Shown piece by piece: positions 30,685 through 39,026 of a stretch of 64,000 nucleotides of DNA; position 1 is the stretch's first letter, and each line of letters begins with the position of its first letter. Position numbers and translations under genes: made by a program. The notes below the pieces were generated by a model. The model had not been told where the DNA came from. It worked only from the letters and a program-made list of their open reading frames with translations, and made no database searches. Source of the DNA: UBA7985 sp038141425 (GTDB lineage: Bacteria > Pseudomonadota > Alphaproteobacteria > UBA7985); NCBI GenBank assembly GCA_038141425.1, contig JAYQIC010000001.1, positions 636,761-700,760 of the forward strand. The letters run 5' to 3'.

Positions 30685-31344
30685 CTATGGCCTCACCCAG
30701 CCTGCTGCGCGCGCCTCGGCTTCCGAGCAGAACCAGCGCTCGCCTTTGCTTTCATCGATGATTGTAGGAGTGTAGCTGGCCGACCCGGGCACGTGGTAGA
30801 TGCGTCGGCCCTTTGCGTTGATGTTGCCCTTAATGGTGCAGCCATCGGGACGGATCTCGTGCGCAGCCAAGCGGAACCCGCGGCGCCAGTCCCAGGGCGG
30901 CACAAACTCACCTGACCACAGGCCACGGCCGGCAGCTTCTGCGTCCGCTTCGTCGGCAGCGTAGTCCAGCGAGTAACGGCGGTACGCTAGCGCGTAGCCC
31001 TGGCGGACCATCAGCGCGTTCAGATCGACAAGACTGGCGGAACAGGTGGCAACGAACCGGCTGTAGCGATCGACGTCTGTGACGCGGCATATCACCAGAT
31101 CATCGCCAATGGCGGCCTGCAGGAACGCGGTAGACTCCGCACCGCAGGGCCATGATGCGCCACCGCGGATGCACTGCTGGTCCTGTTCTGGGGCGTCGAT
31201 GCCGTGCAGGCGGATTTTGGCGGTATCTTTAACGATGGTATCGCCGTCGATCACACGGGCCGGGCCGAAGAACGTCTGGGCAGCGACGGGCGCAGCAAGT
31301 GTAACGGCAAGCAGGAGCAGTGCGATGAGGCGGGTGATGAGCAT
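30685..31344 (-). CDS. Secreted thermonuclease-like (SNase) protein
   Basis: 219 residues, intact. Signal peptide (LIALLLLAVTLAAPVAAQ), then the staphylococcal nuclease OB-fold: ARVIDGDTIVKDTAKIRLHG carries the calcium-binding Asp, IDAPEQDQQC and the catalytic Arg region VDRYSRFVATC follow, then MVRQGYALAYRRY. The C-terminal ~60 residues (CTIKGNINAKGRRIYHVPG) are the extension common in alphaproteobacterial SNase proteins. Probably a periplasmic or extracellular nuclease. Confidence 0.9.
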   Translation of the reverse strand: MLITRLIALLLLAVTLAAPVAAQTFFGPARVIDGDTIVKDTAKIRLHGIDAPEQDQQCIRGGASWPCGAESTAFLQAAIGDDLVICRVTDVDRYSRFVATCSASLVDLNALMVRQGYALAYRRYSLDYAADEADAEAAGRGLWSGEFVPPWDWRRGFRLAAHEIRPDGCTIKGNINAKGRRIYHVPGSASYTPTIIDESKGERWFCSEAEARAAGWVRP

Positions 31345-31361
31345 GACAACGACAAAGATGG

Positions 31362-32008
31362 CTACAGGCGGACGTACAATACAATCCCAAAGGGATTTTG
31401 TATTTGTAGTAGCGGCCGCACCAGCTTTGTAGGTACGAAGTTACAAACTGAGCTCTGCGCTTTGGAACTTCCATCTTCGGTCGGCATCCAGACCAGCCCA
31501 CCGTTCATTTGCAGCAGGTTCCGGCTCTTTAGCCCGTTGAACGCACTGCTGTAGGCCGACGATTTGTTCGATCCATCCTTCTTGCCCGCAAACATCTCTT
31601 TCAGCTGCTTAGCCGGCACGCACCAGTACTGCGACTGTTCTGGGAACCCGGCTCCGCCCGGATTGGGCTCACCGATGCCCTCCAAGCGTAGCGCCCTGCA
31701 GCACTCCATCAGCAGTTCCTGGTTCGGCCCACCTGGCTTCGGCTTCGTTTTGAGTTCCGACGCATTGCAGCCCGCACCACGCATGTAGTGACCTCGTCGA
31801 GGTCCTCGTCCATACCGCACACCACCGTTTTCAACCGGAACGCCTTTGACCGCGGCTGCGCCATGTCGCGCTGCTTGTCCGACTTCAGCTCCAGCAGGTC
31901 ATCGTCGCGCTTGGACAGCAGCAGGATTGTGTCTGCAGCCCCTTTAAGCGACGAGTGACCACGCTCTCTCTTAGCCTAGTCTTTGCCAGTTTAGTGGATC
32001 AGCAGCTT
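31362..32008 (-). pseudogene. Remnant of a RepA/AAA_25-type replication helicase
   Basis: Minus-strand reading, in pieces: KLLIH, stop, TGKD, stop, KRERGHSSLKGAADTILLL, then KRDDDLLELKSDKQRDM, and after a change near 31,790 the tail PEQSQYWCVPAKQLKEMF and AFNGLKSRNLLQMNGGLVW. HHTGKD...GHSSLKGAADT is the hallmark of the RecA-like RepA helicases of plasmids and prophages. The N-terminal two thirds, with Walker A, are missing and two stops interrupt the rest, so this is a true remnant and points to an origin from a plasmid or phage. Confidence 0.65.
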
Positions 32009-32101
32009 TGGCGCAGCAGCTGATTTGAGAGTCTTTGGCAACTGGTTTGAGAGGAAAATTTAGGTAATAATATTGAGTGACAAATTTTGGAGAAAGAGGC
32101 T

Positions 32102-33025
32102 ATGGAAAGGCATTTGAGTTTGGAATGTGTCGTTGATCTTCATCCCCGATTTTTTGTGGAAGTCGTTCTGTGGTCGTTGTGCGTGAAACGGTATATTCCG
32201 GCAGATGTGGCAAAACCTGTCGTTTGGTTTGTCGGCGATGGTCCGGATGATCTTATTCGTTGGCTACGCGACAAAGGCATTGAAACGCGAACAGCGTCGA
32301 GCCTGCTTCATCAAGCTCCGCATTGTAACAAAATCATTCCGTTTATGGAAGCAACCGAAAATGTTGCAGTAGCAGTGACCGATACTGATCTGTATTTTGT
32401 TGATAGCCCTGTGCACTTTTTGGGTGGCGATCGATTTCGTGCGCCACCCAACAACCACTGTAATCCACCACCTTTCATTTGGCGCAACGTGCTATCGGCA
32501 TCAGGTATAGGTCGACCCTATCGACCCAGCTTGAGCCTTTTTTCCGGCATCGGAGGCATGCGGGAAACTTTCATCAACAATGTTTGTGGCAGCATCATCT
32601 TCGCGCCAACTGGTAGAAGTAAAAAATTTGCGGAAAAATGGTTGAATTGGGCTAAATGGCTGATTGATAATCGCGAAATTTTGGAACGTTGGCGTGTCCA
32701 TGTTGATCAGATGAGTTTTGCGCTCGCCCTTGAAGAAATCGGCGAAGACGTCGACTTCCTCCCACCTCAGCTCAATACGATCTTGCATCTCTTTGAACAG
32801 ATCGAAACACCTTATGCATTTCATTTGACAACCGGCCATCTGCCAAATTTCGCAAACCGATTTCATGAAGACCGCACAATGGCCTCTGATGGCCTGAGTG
32901 AAATGATGTCCGAGCGCATTGAACGGCTTAATGATTGTATACGCGAAGCAGTGATGGAAATGGCAAAACTTCCTTCCACGCGGGATCATCTAGAGAAATT
33001 TCTTAACCCGTCCTGGCGGAGATAG
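32102..33025 (+). CDS. Putative glycosyltransferase with DTD motif
   Basis: About 307 residues from ATG 32,102, chosen for its GAGAAAGAGG ribosome site. Clearly AT-richer than the flanks. N-terminal LECVVDLHPRFFVEVVLWSL, then a Rossmann-like VVWFVGDGPDDLIRWL, and AVAVTDTDLYFVDSP, where DTD could be the metal-binding DxD of GT-A transferases. C-terminal part has LPPQLNTILHLFEQ and HLTTGHLP. No family recognised with certainty. Stop is 3 bases from the sulfotransferase start, so the two form an operon. Confidence 0.55.
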   Translation: MERHLSLECVVDLHPRFFVEVVLWSLCVKRYIPADVAKPVVWFVGDGPDDLIRWLRDKGIETRTASSLLHQAPHCNKIIPFMEATENVAVAVTDTDLYFVDSPVHFLGGDRFRAPPNNHCNPPPFIWRNVLSASGIGRPYRPSLSLFSGIGGMRETFINNVCGSIIFAPTGRSKKFAEKWLNWAKWLIDNREILERWRVHVDQMSFALALEEIGEDVDFLPPQLNTILHLFEQIETPYAFHLTTGHLPNFANRFHEDRTMASDGLSEMMSERIERLNDCIREAVMEMAKLPSTRDHLEKFLNPSWRR

Positions 33026-33028
33026 AAA

Positions 33029-33912
33029 ATGGTGACCAAAAGGCTAATTCTTCATGTAGGAATGCCAAAAACCGGTTCGTCTTCACTACAGCGGTGGTCA
33101 GATCGAAACCGGCAGAAACTCCTTGAAAATGGTATTGATTATCCTGAGATCGGCAATTGGCTTGATCCCAAACACCAGGAATTGGTGGGGGACCTGTTCC
33201 GTGCAGAAACGTCTTCTCTTGAACGCTTTATAGATAGACGTGTTGCCGATACGCTCTTACTTTCAACGGAAGGTTTGACCAATCATCTGTACGATTATAG
33301 CCCTGTGGCTTTGGCAAGCTTCCGCAAAGTCGTTGCCGGATTACGGGTTCATGTAGTCTTGGTACACAGAGAGCCGCGAGCTTGGATCCAGTCGCAATAC
33401 AAGCAAGCGCTGACCAATCCAACAAAGCCCGCTTATGGCTATGGGACATCAATGGTCCTCTCTGATTTTGCACAACTCCACCGTAACAAACGGCTGACCA
33501 AGATCGAATCATTGATCGAGGATGTTGGAGCAGCTTATGGTGCTGCCGAAGTCACTGCCAGCAGGTTCGAAGAAGATTGGTTTTCTGATGTGCTGGCATG
33601 TTTGAACCTGAATCTGGAATATTTTTCCATGCCTATGGCCGATAAGGTCAATGTATCTATCAGCGATGACATGGCTGAGTTGATCCGCCAACTTAACGGT
33701 TTGAGGTTAGATGAAGCCCAACGCATCTTGATACTCGGCTTTTTCAGATGGTCTGGAAAACCGACCACGTGGTCCTTGGTTCATACAAGCATAAATTTAC
33801 TGCTGCTAATATGAGCAACTACCAATTGGGTGGAATACTTGCCCAGCTGGGGCCGAAAACCGATGAACAACTTAGGTTGGTTAATCTGCTCGCAGAGCAT
33901 GCCTCAAATTAG
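33029..33912 (+). CDS. Sulfotransferase family protein (one frame break)
   Basis: N-terminal LHVGMPKTGSSSLQRW is the 5'-phosphosulfate loop that binds PAPS; VHVVLVHREPRAWIQSQYKQ is the 3'-phosphate site (R-x-P-x3-W-x2-S). This is the Sulfotransfer_3 type. At the T-run near 33,738 a one-base change restores MVWKTDHVVLGSYKHKF and ends at 33,912; corrected length ~294 residues. It likely adds sulfate to a surface glycan made by the neighbouring transferases. AT-rich. Confidence 0.85.
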
Positions 33913-34042
33913 ACCTATTTAAGGTGCGCGATTGCTCGATTCCAAACAGGCGACGATCACCGCATAGATGTCGCGGGTGACTTCTAGATGTGTTCTCCCA
34001 CCCAGGTGGGTTGCCTTTAAGGTCTTGAGGGTAAGACGCTCC

Positions 34043-34061
34043 AAAAAGCCCGGTTCGGGCT
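34043..34061 (-). terminator. Rho-independent terminator
   Basis: Read on the minus strand: AGCCCG-AAC-CGGGCT followed by TTTTT. It would stop transcription coming from the GT61 gene on its right. Confidence 0.7.
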
Positions 34062-34069
34062 GGCGCGCC

Positions 34070-34181
34070 ACGTGGACGCCGTGGAGCCCTCTATGTACGC
34101 GGATTTTTGAGAATTGGTTCTGCGGAACCGCTGTTGCGGCCAAAAACGACAATGGAAATGGGCGTCCACCATGTCCACGGA
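34070..34181 (+). repeat. Repeat A, copy 2
   Basis: CACGTGGACGCCGTGGA at the left, TACGCGGATTTTTGAGAATT, the hairpin GGTTC-TGCG-GAACC, then CCAAAAACGACAATGGAAAT, GGGCGTCC and TGTCCACGG. The frame RIFENWFCGTAVAAKNDNGN is shared with copy 3. No integrase remnant flanks this copy, and the C-run hairpin end is absent. Confidence 0.85.
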
Positions 34182-34331
34182 CGAAGCCATACCGCGCGCG
34201 TTGGCCCCACTCCGCCCACCTCGACACAGCGCCGTCACGGCAATATCGGTCGTGTCGGTCGGGGTGGCGGTGTGAAGCTATCGAGCGAAGTGTCGGTCTG
34301 TACTCGTCGGAGCCCCTCGTGTCGTGATACA

Positions 34332-35417
34332 CTAGCCGTAGAGCGCTTTTTCAAGAACATCTATGTTCAAATAATAGTCTGATGAATGCGCGCTCATGTA
34401 ATTTAACTTAGCCAGATGCCCGAGAATATGAAAATGGGTCCGGCTTGCCTTCCTGCCGGGAATAACCGCGTTGTCGAGGTAGGTTGGATGGACACAGTCA
34501 GGGTCGGCAATTTCGATGACCTTTGTTCCGGGTTTGGCGAACACAAGATTGGCTAATCCAGCTCCATGAAAACCGACGACGATATCTGCTTGATTAAACA
34601 GCCTCATTTGTTCGCGTAGTGCTAGCTGCTCCAGATTGACGATTTTGAAGCCGCGGTCCCGTAAGAAGCTCTGTACCTCAAGTTCGTTTTTAACCTTCTG
34701 GTTTTTTCGGTTGATATAAATCCAAGGCGGCGTATTGCGGTCGTCCAATTGCAAATCGCCGGGAACCCGCTGTAGACGTGAAACAGTGTAGGGGTTGGGC
34801 GCATAGAATGGTATCTATAGTAAGGAGCAACCCCTATGGATGGTGTTTTGGATAGCGAGCTGTAATCGTTTATTGGGCGCAGAAAGTGAAGATCACTTTC
34901 GAACAAGGAAAGTCGATGGATTTCCTTTTCGGCGTACAAGCGGCGCAAGAGTTGCCACCACTCTCGCTGGAACTTCTGTCGTCCATCAAGAAGCACGTCT
35001 GGTACGACAATTTTTTGCGCTGGACTGTCCAATAAAAGTAGCATCATTGGCACTTCGTTGATTAACCAATGACAATAATTATTGTGCCCCTGGTCCTCTG
35101 TGAAAAGCGCGCCGATTTCAGCGTTTTGATGACCCCAGTACCCGGTTGGGCAGAACGAGTATTCAATTCCTTCAGGAGGCTCTGAAGGCAACCGTTGCGG
35201 CAATAAAAAGGAGGTTTTCGGCTCAACTATCCAGTCTGGTGAATAGTCTTGGCCGCGTCTGAACAAATGAATATTGTCTTTTTTGTTGGTCGATAACTTT
35301 GCTTTCGCCTCGTTGAATGTACCTGAAATCATGCGACGCCCATCTTTGCGGAATGCCTGTACGTAGTAAGAGTATTTGGGCCAGTTGAGAGGCTTTGATT
35401 GAGAGTGTCTGACTCAT
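34332..35417 (-). CDS. GT61-family glycosyltransferase (two frame breaks)
   Basis: Start ATG 35,417 inside the right arm of the inverted repeat. After corrections near 35,330 and 34,755 the protein has ~360 residues. NNYCHWLINEVPMMLLLLD and the C-terminal DIVVGFHGAGLANLVFAKPG, followed by KVIEI, are signatures of family 61 (DUF563) transferases, many of which add xylose, arabinose or similar sugars to surface glycans. UDP-xylose synthase lies close by, which would fit a xylosyl donor. AT-rich. Confidence 0.85.
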
Positions 35418-35580
35418 CTGTTTGATTGATTATGCTGCTGCTTTTCATTAAAGCAAGCGGCGTTGTTAAAATGTCGGTCGTTTGATCCTTTTCCGTCGTT
35501 TGAGGATAGCCTCACCCCGTCCAAAGTAGACATCATCTGGCGTTAGATTGCTCAGGCTTTCGTGGTACCGGCCTATGGCC
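35368..35580 (-). repeat. Right arm of the ~215 bp inverted repeat pair
   Basis: Reverse complement of 23,060-23,275 at roughly 85 % identity. It covers the promoter region, leader and first ~17 codons of the GT61 gene. Recombination between the arms could invert the enclosed ~12 kb. Confidence 0.85.
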
Positions 35581-35847
35581 TAACTTCCGCAGCAATTGGC
35601 TGCCGTCACAGCGTCTGCTCAACGGCACCTACACCGATGATCTTGTTGACCCCTTCCGCAACGGCAGTCTGGATTTTGACTATGACTGCAAGTAATAATC
35701 CGGATTTTCCACGGTTAAGCCCATGCCTATATCTGATTTCGCATCGATCAATCGCTACACTCAGGGTCATATCTTGACTCTATCATGGTCAGTATTGGGC
35801 TCGTCTCAAACAAAGGTGCAGTTCGTAGCAACGGTGGTTTGAACACA
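35581..35847. other. Intergenic stretch with a short protein fragment
   Basis: Bases 35,582-35,695 read NFRSNWLPSQRLLNGTYTDD and continue with LVDPFRNGSLDFDYDCK before a stop. This looks protein-like but has no start and I cannot assign it. Bases 35,700-35,847 probably hold the promoter of the following decarboxylase gene. Confidence 0.4.
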
Positions 35848-36789
35848 ATGATACAGAAAGCGCAGACGCGGACTCTGGTAACGGGTGGAGCGGGTTTCCT
35901 TGGATCCCATCTTTGTGATCGCTTGATCTCGGAAGGGCATGACGTCATCTGCCTTGATAACTTCTTCACGGGTTCAAAGCGAAATATAAGCCATCTGCTC
36001 GGCCATCCGAGCTTTGAACTGATCCGGCACGATATTACCTTCCCAATCTACCTGGAAGTGGACCAGATCTTCAATTTGGCTTGTCCGGCATCACCGGTTC
36101 ACTATCAAAACGATCCGGTTCAAACCACCAAGACCTGCGTTCATGGCGCCATCAATATGCTGGGTCTGGCCAAGCGGACAGGCGCCCGGATCTTCCAAGC
36201 CTCGACAAGTGAAGTCTACGGCGACCCCGAGGTGCACCCCCAGACCGAGGACTATTGGGGTAAGGTCAATCCCGTAGGGGTACGATCCTGTTACGACGAG
36301 GGCAAGCGATGCGCCGAGACCCTGTTCTTCGATTACCACCGGCAGCACCAAGTCCAGATCAAGGTCGCGCGCATCTTCAACACCTATGGCCCGCGCATGC
36401 AGCCCGATGATGGGCGTGTCGTCTCCAATTTCATTGTCCAAGCCCTGAGGGGGGACGACATCACCATCTATGGCACGGGCGAGCAGACCCGTTCGTTTTG
36501 CTATGTTGACGACTTGATCGATGGTTTCATGGCGCTGATGTCGAGCGGTCCCGAGCTCAGCGGACCGATCAACCTCGGTAATTCAGATGAATTCACCATC
36601 CGTGAGCTGGCGGAGCAGGTCAAGGATTTGACGGGTTCGAGGTCCGAAATCGTCCTTAAGCCCTTGCCATCTGACGACCCGCGACAGAGGCAACCCGACA
36701 TCAGTCAAGCTAGGCAGGCTTTGGGTTGGCGCCCGAGTGTTTCTTTGTCTCAGGGTTTGCCGCGCACCATCGCCTACTTCCAGCAATAG
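35848..36789 (+). CDS. UDP-glucuronate decarboxylase (UDP-xylose synthase)
   Basis: About 313 residues, intact. N-terminal TLVTGGAGFLGSHLCDRL (NAD-binding), NLACPASPVHYQNDPVQTTK (the LACPASPxxYQxxP signature of this family), ASTSEVYGDPEVHPQ, and YDEGKR as catalytic YxxxK. It makes UDP-xylose from UDP-glucuronate. ATG 35,848 is preferred to an upstream ATG at 35,785 because the family starts just before the TLVTGG strand. No UDP-glucose dehydrogenase is in the window, so the precursor must come from elsewhere. Confidence 0.95.
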   Translation: MIQKAQTRTLVTGGAGFLGSHLCDRLISEGHDVICLDNFFTGSKRNISHLLGHPSFELIRHDITFPIYLEVDQIFNLACPASPVHYQNDPVQTTKTCVHGAINMLGLAKRTGARIFQASTSEVYGDPEVHPQTEDYWGKVNPVGVRSCYDEGKRCAETLFFDYHRQHQVQIKVARIFNTYGPRMQPDDGRVVSNFIVQALRGDDITIYGTGEQTRSFCYVDDLIDGFMALMSSGPELSGPINLGNSDEFTIRELAEQVKDLTGSRSEIVLKPLPSDDPRQRQPDISQARQALGWRPSVSLSQGLPRTIAYFQQ

Positions 36790-36828
36790 CGGTATTCGCG
36801 TCGGAGCGGAGCTTACGTTTGAACTTAC

Positions 36829-37030
36829 AGCTGGGACACGGTTGAGCCCCCGTCACGCCGGAACGCGGGGGGCGGCATTTTTTCAGATACGGACAGCCGT
36901 ACAGGCAGGGTTACGCCCGGTATTTGCGCTTTGTACGCTGGTGGGCGCTTCAGATTGTCATGACGCAAGCCCCACCCGTCACGCGTCAAGCCTCGAAGCC
37001 GGCCAGATCGACAGAATGGCAACTGGGCAC
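36829..37030 (+). repeat. Repeat B, copy 2
   Basis: Same orientation as copy 1 at 26,716-26,930. Differences cluster at third codon positions of the frame that reads IRTAVQAGLRPVFAL and SLEAGQIDRMATG. Confidence 0.8.
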
Positions 37031-37171
37031 GTTGAACGGGTTGTCGTGGTCGGGGCTAACGCGCGGGCTTAGAGTTCGGCGGGCTTTAAGTTGCGTGCGG
37101 CTTGAAATCATCGTGGTCGCTTTCGTCATCAAGCTAAAAGAACGGGGTGCTCCGTGATATTCGCAATATCC

Positions 37172-37325
37172 GGACACGCCGGACGCCCGTTTCCATTGTC
37201 GTTTTGGGCGATGACGGCGGTTCCGTAGAGCCAATTCTCAAAAATCCGCGTACTTCGAGGCGTCCATGGCGTCCACGGGCCTGCGCTATATCGGCTGGCC
37301 CGGTGTTTTGCGAGACAGGGGGGTA
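37172..37325 (-). repeat. Repeat A, copy 3 (adjoins intact integrase)
   Basis: In minus orientation it starts right at the integrase stop: ACCCCCCTGTCTCGCAAAAC, then GTGGACGCCATGGACGCC, TACGCGGATTTTTGAGAATT, GGCTCTACGGAACC, CAAAACGACAATGGAAAC and GGGCGTCC. This is the fullest case of the order integrase - C-run hairpin - repeat core. Confidence 0.85.
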
Positions 37326-38486
37326 TCAGCCTCGGCACCAAGCCTCCCACTGCTCCATTAGGCTACGGCGGTCGGATCGCGCGTATGCGGCCACCACGGC
37401 GTCCCGCTCCTGGTGTGACAGGGCTGCCTCGACCACTTCTCGTGCATAGTCTGTCTGATCTTGTGCCCAGGTGCGGAACGTTGACCTGAAGCCCTGGACG
37501 TCGATGTCGTATGCCGTGGCCTGGTTCAGCTTCCGGAATGTATTGTCTGACAGCATGCGGTCGCCGCGCTGACTGGGAAACACCAGCGTGCCGTCGTCTG
37601 CCGCGTAGTCCTTCGCTGCGGTCAGTATCTCAAGCATGCGCGGGGTCAGCGGTACCCGGTGATCGGCCTTGGCCTTCATCCGCTCACGGGGAATGAACCA
37701 CTCTGCTCTCTCAAGATCGATCTCCGACCACAGCGCCCCGCGTATCTCGCCCGTTCGCAGTGCTGTCAGGATCAGGAACTCGTAGGCCAGCTTGGTCACA
37801 GGCCAGGCTTGGCGCTGTCGCAGCTCGGCGATGAACTGGCTGACCAGATTGTAGTCCAACGCCTTGTAGTGTTCGACGCTTCCACGACCTATCCGTGGCA
37901 GTGTCGCTTTTACGGCCTCCGCAGGGTTATCGTGACGCCAGTCCAGTGCAATTGCGCGCTTAAATACCTCGCCCATGCGCTGCCGCACCCGAGAGGCAGT
38001 TTCGTGCTTCGTCGTCCAGATGGGCTCCAGAACACTCAGCACGTCGGACTTGGTTATATCTGACACCTTGCGGTCACCCAGCTTGGGAAAGACGTAGGTC
38101 TGCAGCGTGTTAAGCCACTGGTCCCCGTGTTTGGCGTTCTTCCATGTTGGTAGCTTCAGCTGATGCACTTTCTTCGCCAGCTGCTCGAACGTGGCGATGC
38201 CTTGATCACGCCGGCGGTCTGACAGTGGGTCCCCGCCTTCGCGTGCCAGCTTCCTCGCCGCTAAAGCTTTTTCACGCGCTTCCTTCAGGCTGACAAGCTG
38301 CAGCGAACCATGGCCGATGTCCCGGCGTTTTCCGTTGATGACAACGCGCTGGACCCAACGTTTTGACCCGGATGGCTCTACGACCAGCATCAGGCCATTG
38401 CCATCACCGTACTTGCCGGGTGGTGGGTTTGAGCTGACAAAGGCCGGAGAGAGCCGTTTTTCCTGATGCGGACCTTTTTTCGGCAT
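37326..38486 (-). CDS. Tyrosine recombinase/integrase, P4-like (DUF4102)
   Basis: 386 residues, intact. N-terminal DUF4102 arm-binding domain (GNGLMLVVEPSGSKRWVQRV), SAM-like core-binding domain (~100-180), then the catalytic domain: Arg in TALRTGEIRGALWSEID, Lys in the beta-hairpin MKAKADHRVPL, the box 2 segment DVQGFRSTFRTWA, LSHQERDAVVAAYARSD with the nucleophilic Tyr. The first position of the H-x-x-R box is Gln instead of His, an uncommon but tolerated variation in some integrases. It reads leftwards towards repeat A copy 3. Confidence 0.93.
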   Translation of the reverse strand: MPKKGPHQEKRLSPAFVSSNPPPGKYGDGNGLMLVVEPSGSKRWVQRVVINGKRRDIGHGSLQLVSLKEAREKALAARKLAREGGDPLSDRRRDQGIATFEQLAKKVHQLKLPTWKNAKHGDQWLNTLQTYVFPKLGDRKVSDITKSDVLSVLEPIWTTKHETASRVRQRMGEVFKRAIALDWRHDNPAEAVKATLPRIGRGSVEHYKALDYNLVSQFIAELRQRQAWPVTKLAYEFLILTALRTGEIRGALWSEIDLERAEWFIPRERMKAKADHRVPLTPRMLEILTAAKDYAADDGTLVFPSQRGDRMLSDNTFRKLNQATAYDIDVQGFRSTFRTWAQDQTDYAREVVEAALSHQERDAVVAAYARSDRRSLMEQWEAWCRG

Positions 38487-38640
38487 TTATTTTTTCGCCT
38501 GATACCCCACACTCTGCCCCACATAATATTTGGGAAGCAGCGGGTTGGCAGAGACGGTATGAGACGCTAAACCATATTAACTATCTGATACTCATAGCTT
38601 TATAGCATCACCTGAGACAGCATGGGATCATAGAGACGCG

Positions 38641-38695
38641 GACTTCTATCCGCCATTTTCCCGCTTTTGTTGATGGCTTGACCGCGAACTTCCAA
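38641..38695 (+). other. Candidate attachment site (weak match to tRNA-Arg 3' end)
   Basis: TCTAT-CCGCCATTTT here resembles TCTATGGTCCGCCATTTT at the tRNA-Arg 3' end (three bases missing). About 20-35 bases further on, both loci have TGGCTTG and ACCGCGA. It lies ~155 bases upstream of the integrase start. The match is short, so this is only a candidate right end of the island. Confidence 0.3.
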
Positions 38696-38730
38696 TCGCC
38701 ACGCTGATGTTCGCTCAGCTTTCGCGTTTG

Positions 38731-39001
38731 TTATTGATGCGCGTGCGGAAATTCTTCATAAGGGGAAAACCATCCGAAATCAGCCGCCAGCGAAGGTGCG
38801 CCGGGAATGCGCTGCAACCGCTTGCAGATCACGTCGTAACCGTCGTTGATCAAAACAAGCCGGAACCGCCTTGGTCGCTGACGCGCTGGTCGAGGATTTT
38901 GTCGCAGTGATATGTCGACACGAAGGGTACCCGATTGCTGTAAGATCGATATGGGTGATATCGTTGATCACCTGACAAACCGCCGCGTGAGCGCGACGCA
39001 T
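38731..39001 (-). CDS. Short unassigned gene or gene end downstream of the binding protein
   Basis: Minus strand, following the binding-protein stop by 25 bases. With one correction near 38,890 it reads VCQVINDITHIDLTAIGYPS, then LVLINDGYDVICKRLQRIPG, and ends in FGWFSPYEEFPHAHQ. The sequence looks protein-like but I do not recognise it. It may be a small cytoplasmic partner of the ROK/binding-protein pair or the tail of a broken gene. Confidence 0.35.
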
Positions 39002-39026
39002 CGGTTCAAAGCCCTGACGCGAGTGG

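Larger units (their letters stand above)
33913..34331. other. Intergenic stretch with terminator and repeat A copy 2
   Basis: No supported gene. It holds a minus-strand terminator at 34,043-34,061 and repeat A copy 2 at 34,070-34,181. The following ~100 bases resemble 26,610-26,700, upstream of repeat B copy 1, so the two repeat families may once have been adjacent. Confidence 0.6.
36790..37325. other. Repeat-rich intergenic stretch
   Basis: Contains repeat B copy 2 (36,829-37,030) and repeat A copy 3 (37,172-37,325, minus orientation), separated by ~140 bases in which I see nothing. No supported conventional gene; short frames inside both repeats are discussed as findings. Confidence 0.6.
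22798..38700. mobile_element. Accessory genomic island, tRNA-Arg to tyrosine integrase
   Basis: The region starts at the tRNA-Arg 3' end and runs to just beyond a tyrosine integrase gene. It differs from its flanks by AT-richer stretches, glycan-synthesis cargo, gene remnants, integrase 3'-end scars, two dispersed repeat families and a long inverted repeat. A weak copy of the tRNA-end sequence follows the integrase start at ~38,645. The right border is uncertain: the next module (to ~50,040) may belong to the same or a second element. Confidence 0.6.

Noticed and set aside
33730..33760. T-run in the sulfotransferase gene as a phase-variation switch
   Set aside because: The run is only five bases and similar breaks occur in essential genes, so sequencing error is the simpler reading.
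35582..35695. Fragment ending in D-F-D-Y-D-C-K as an IS transposase end
   Set aside because: No DDE or HUH motif and no terminal inverted repeats could be seen; left unassigned.
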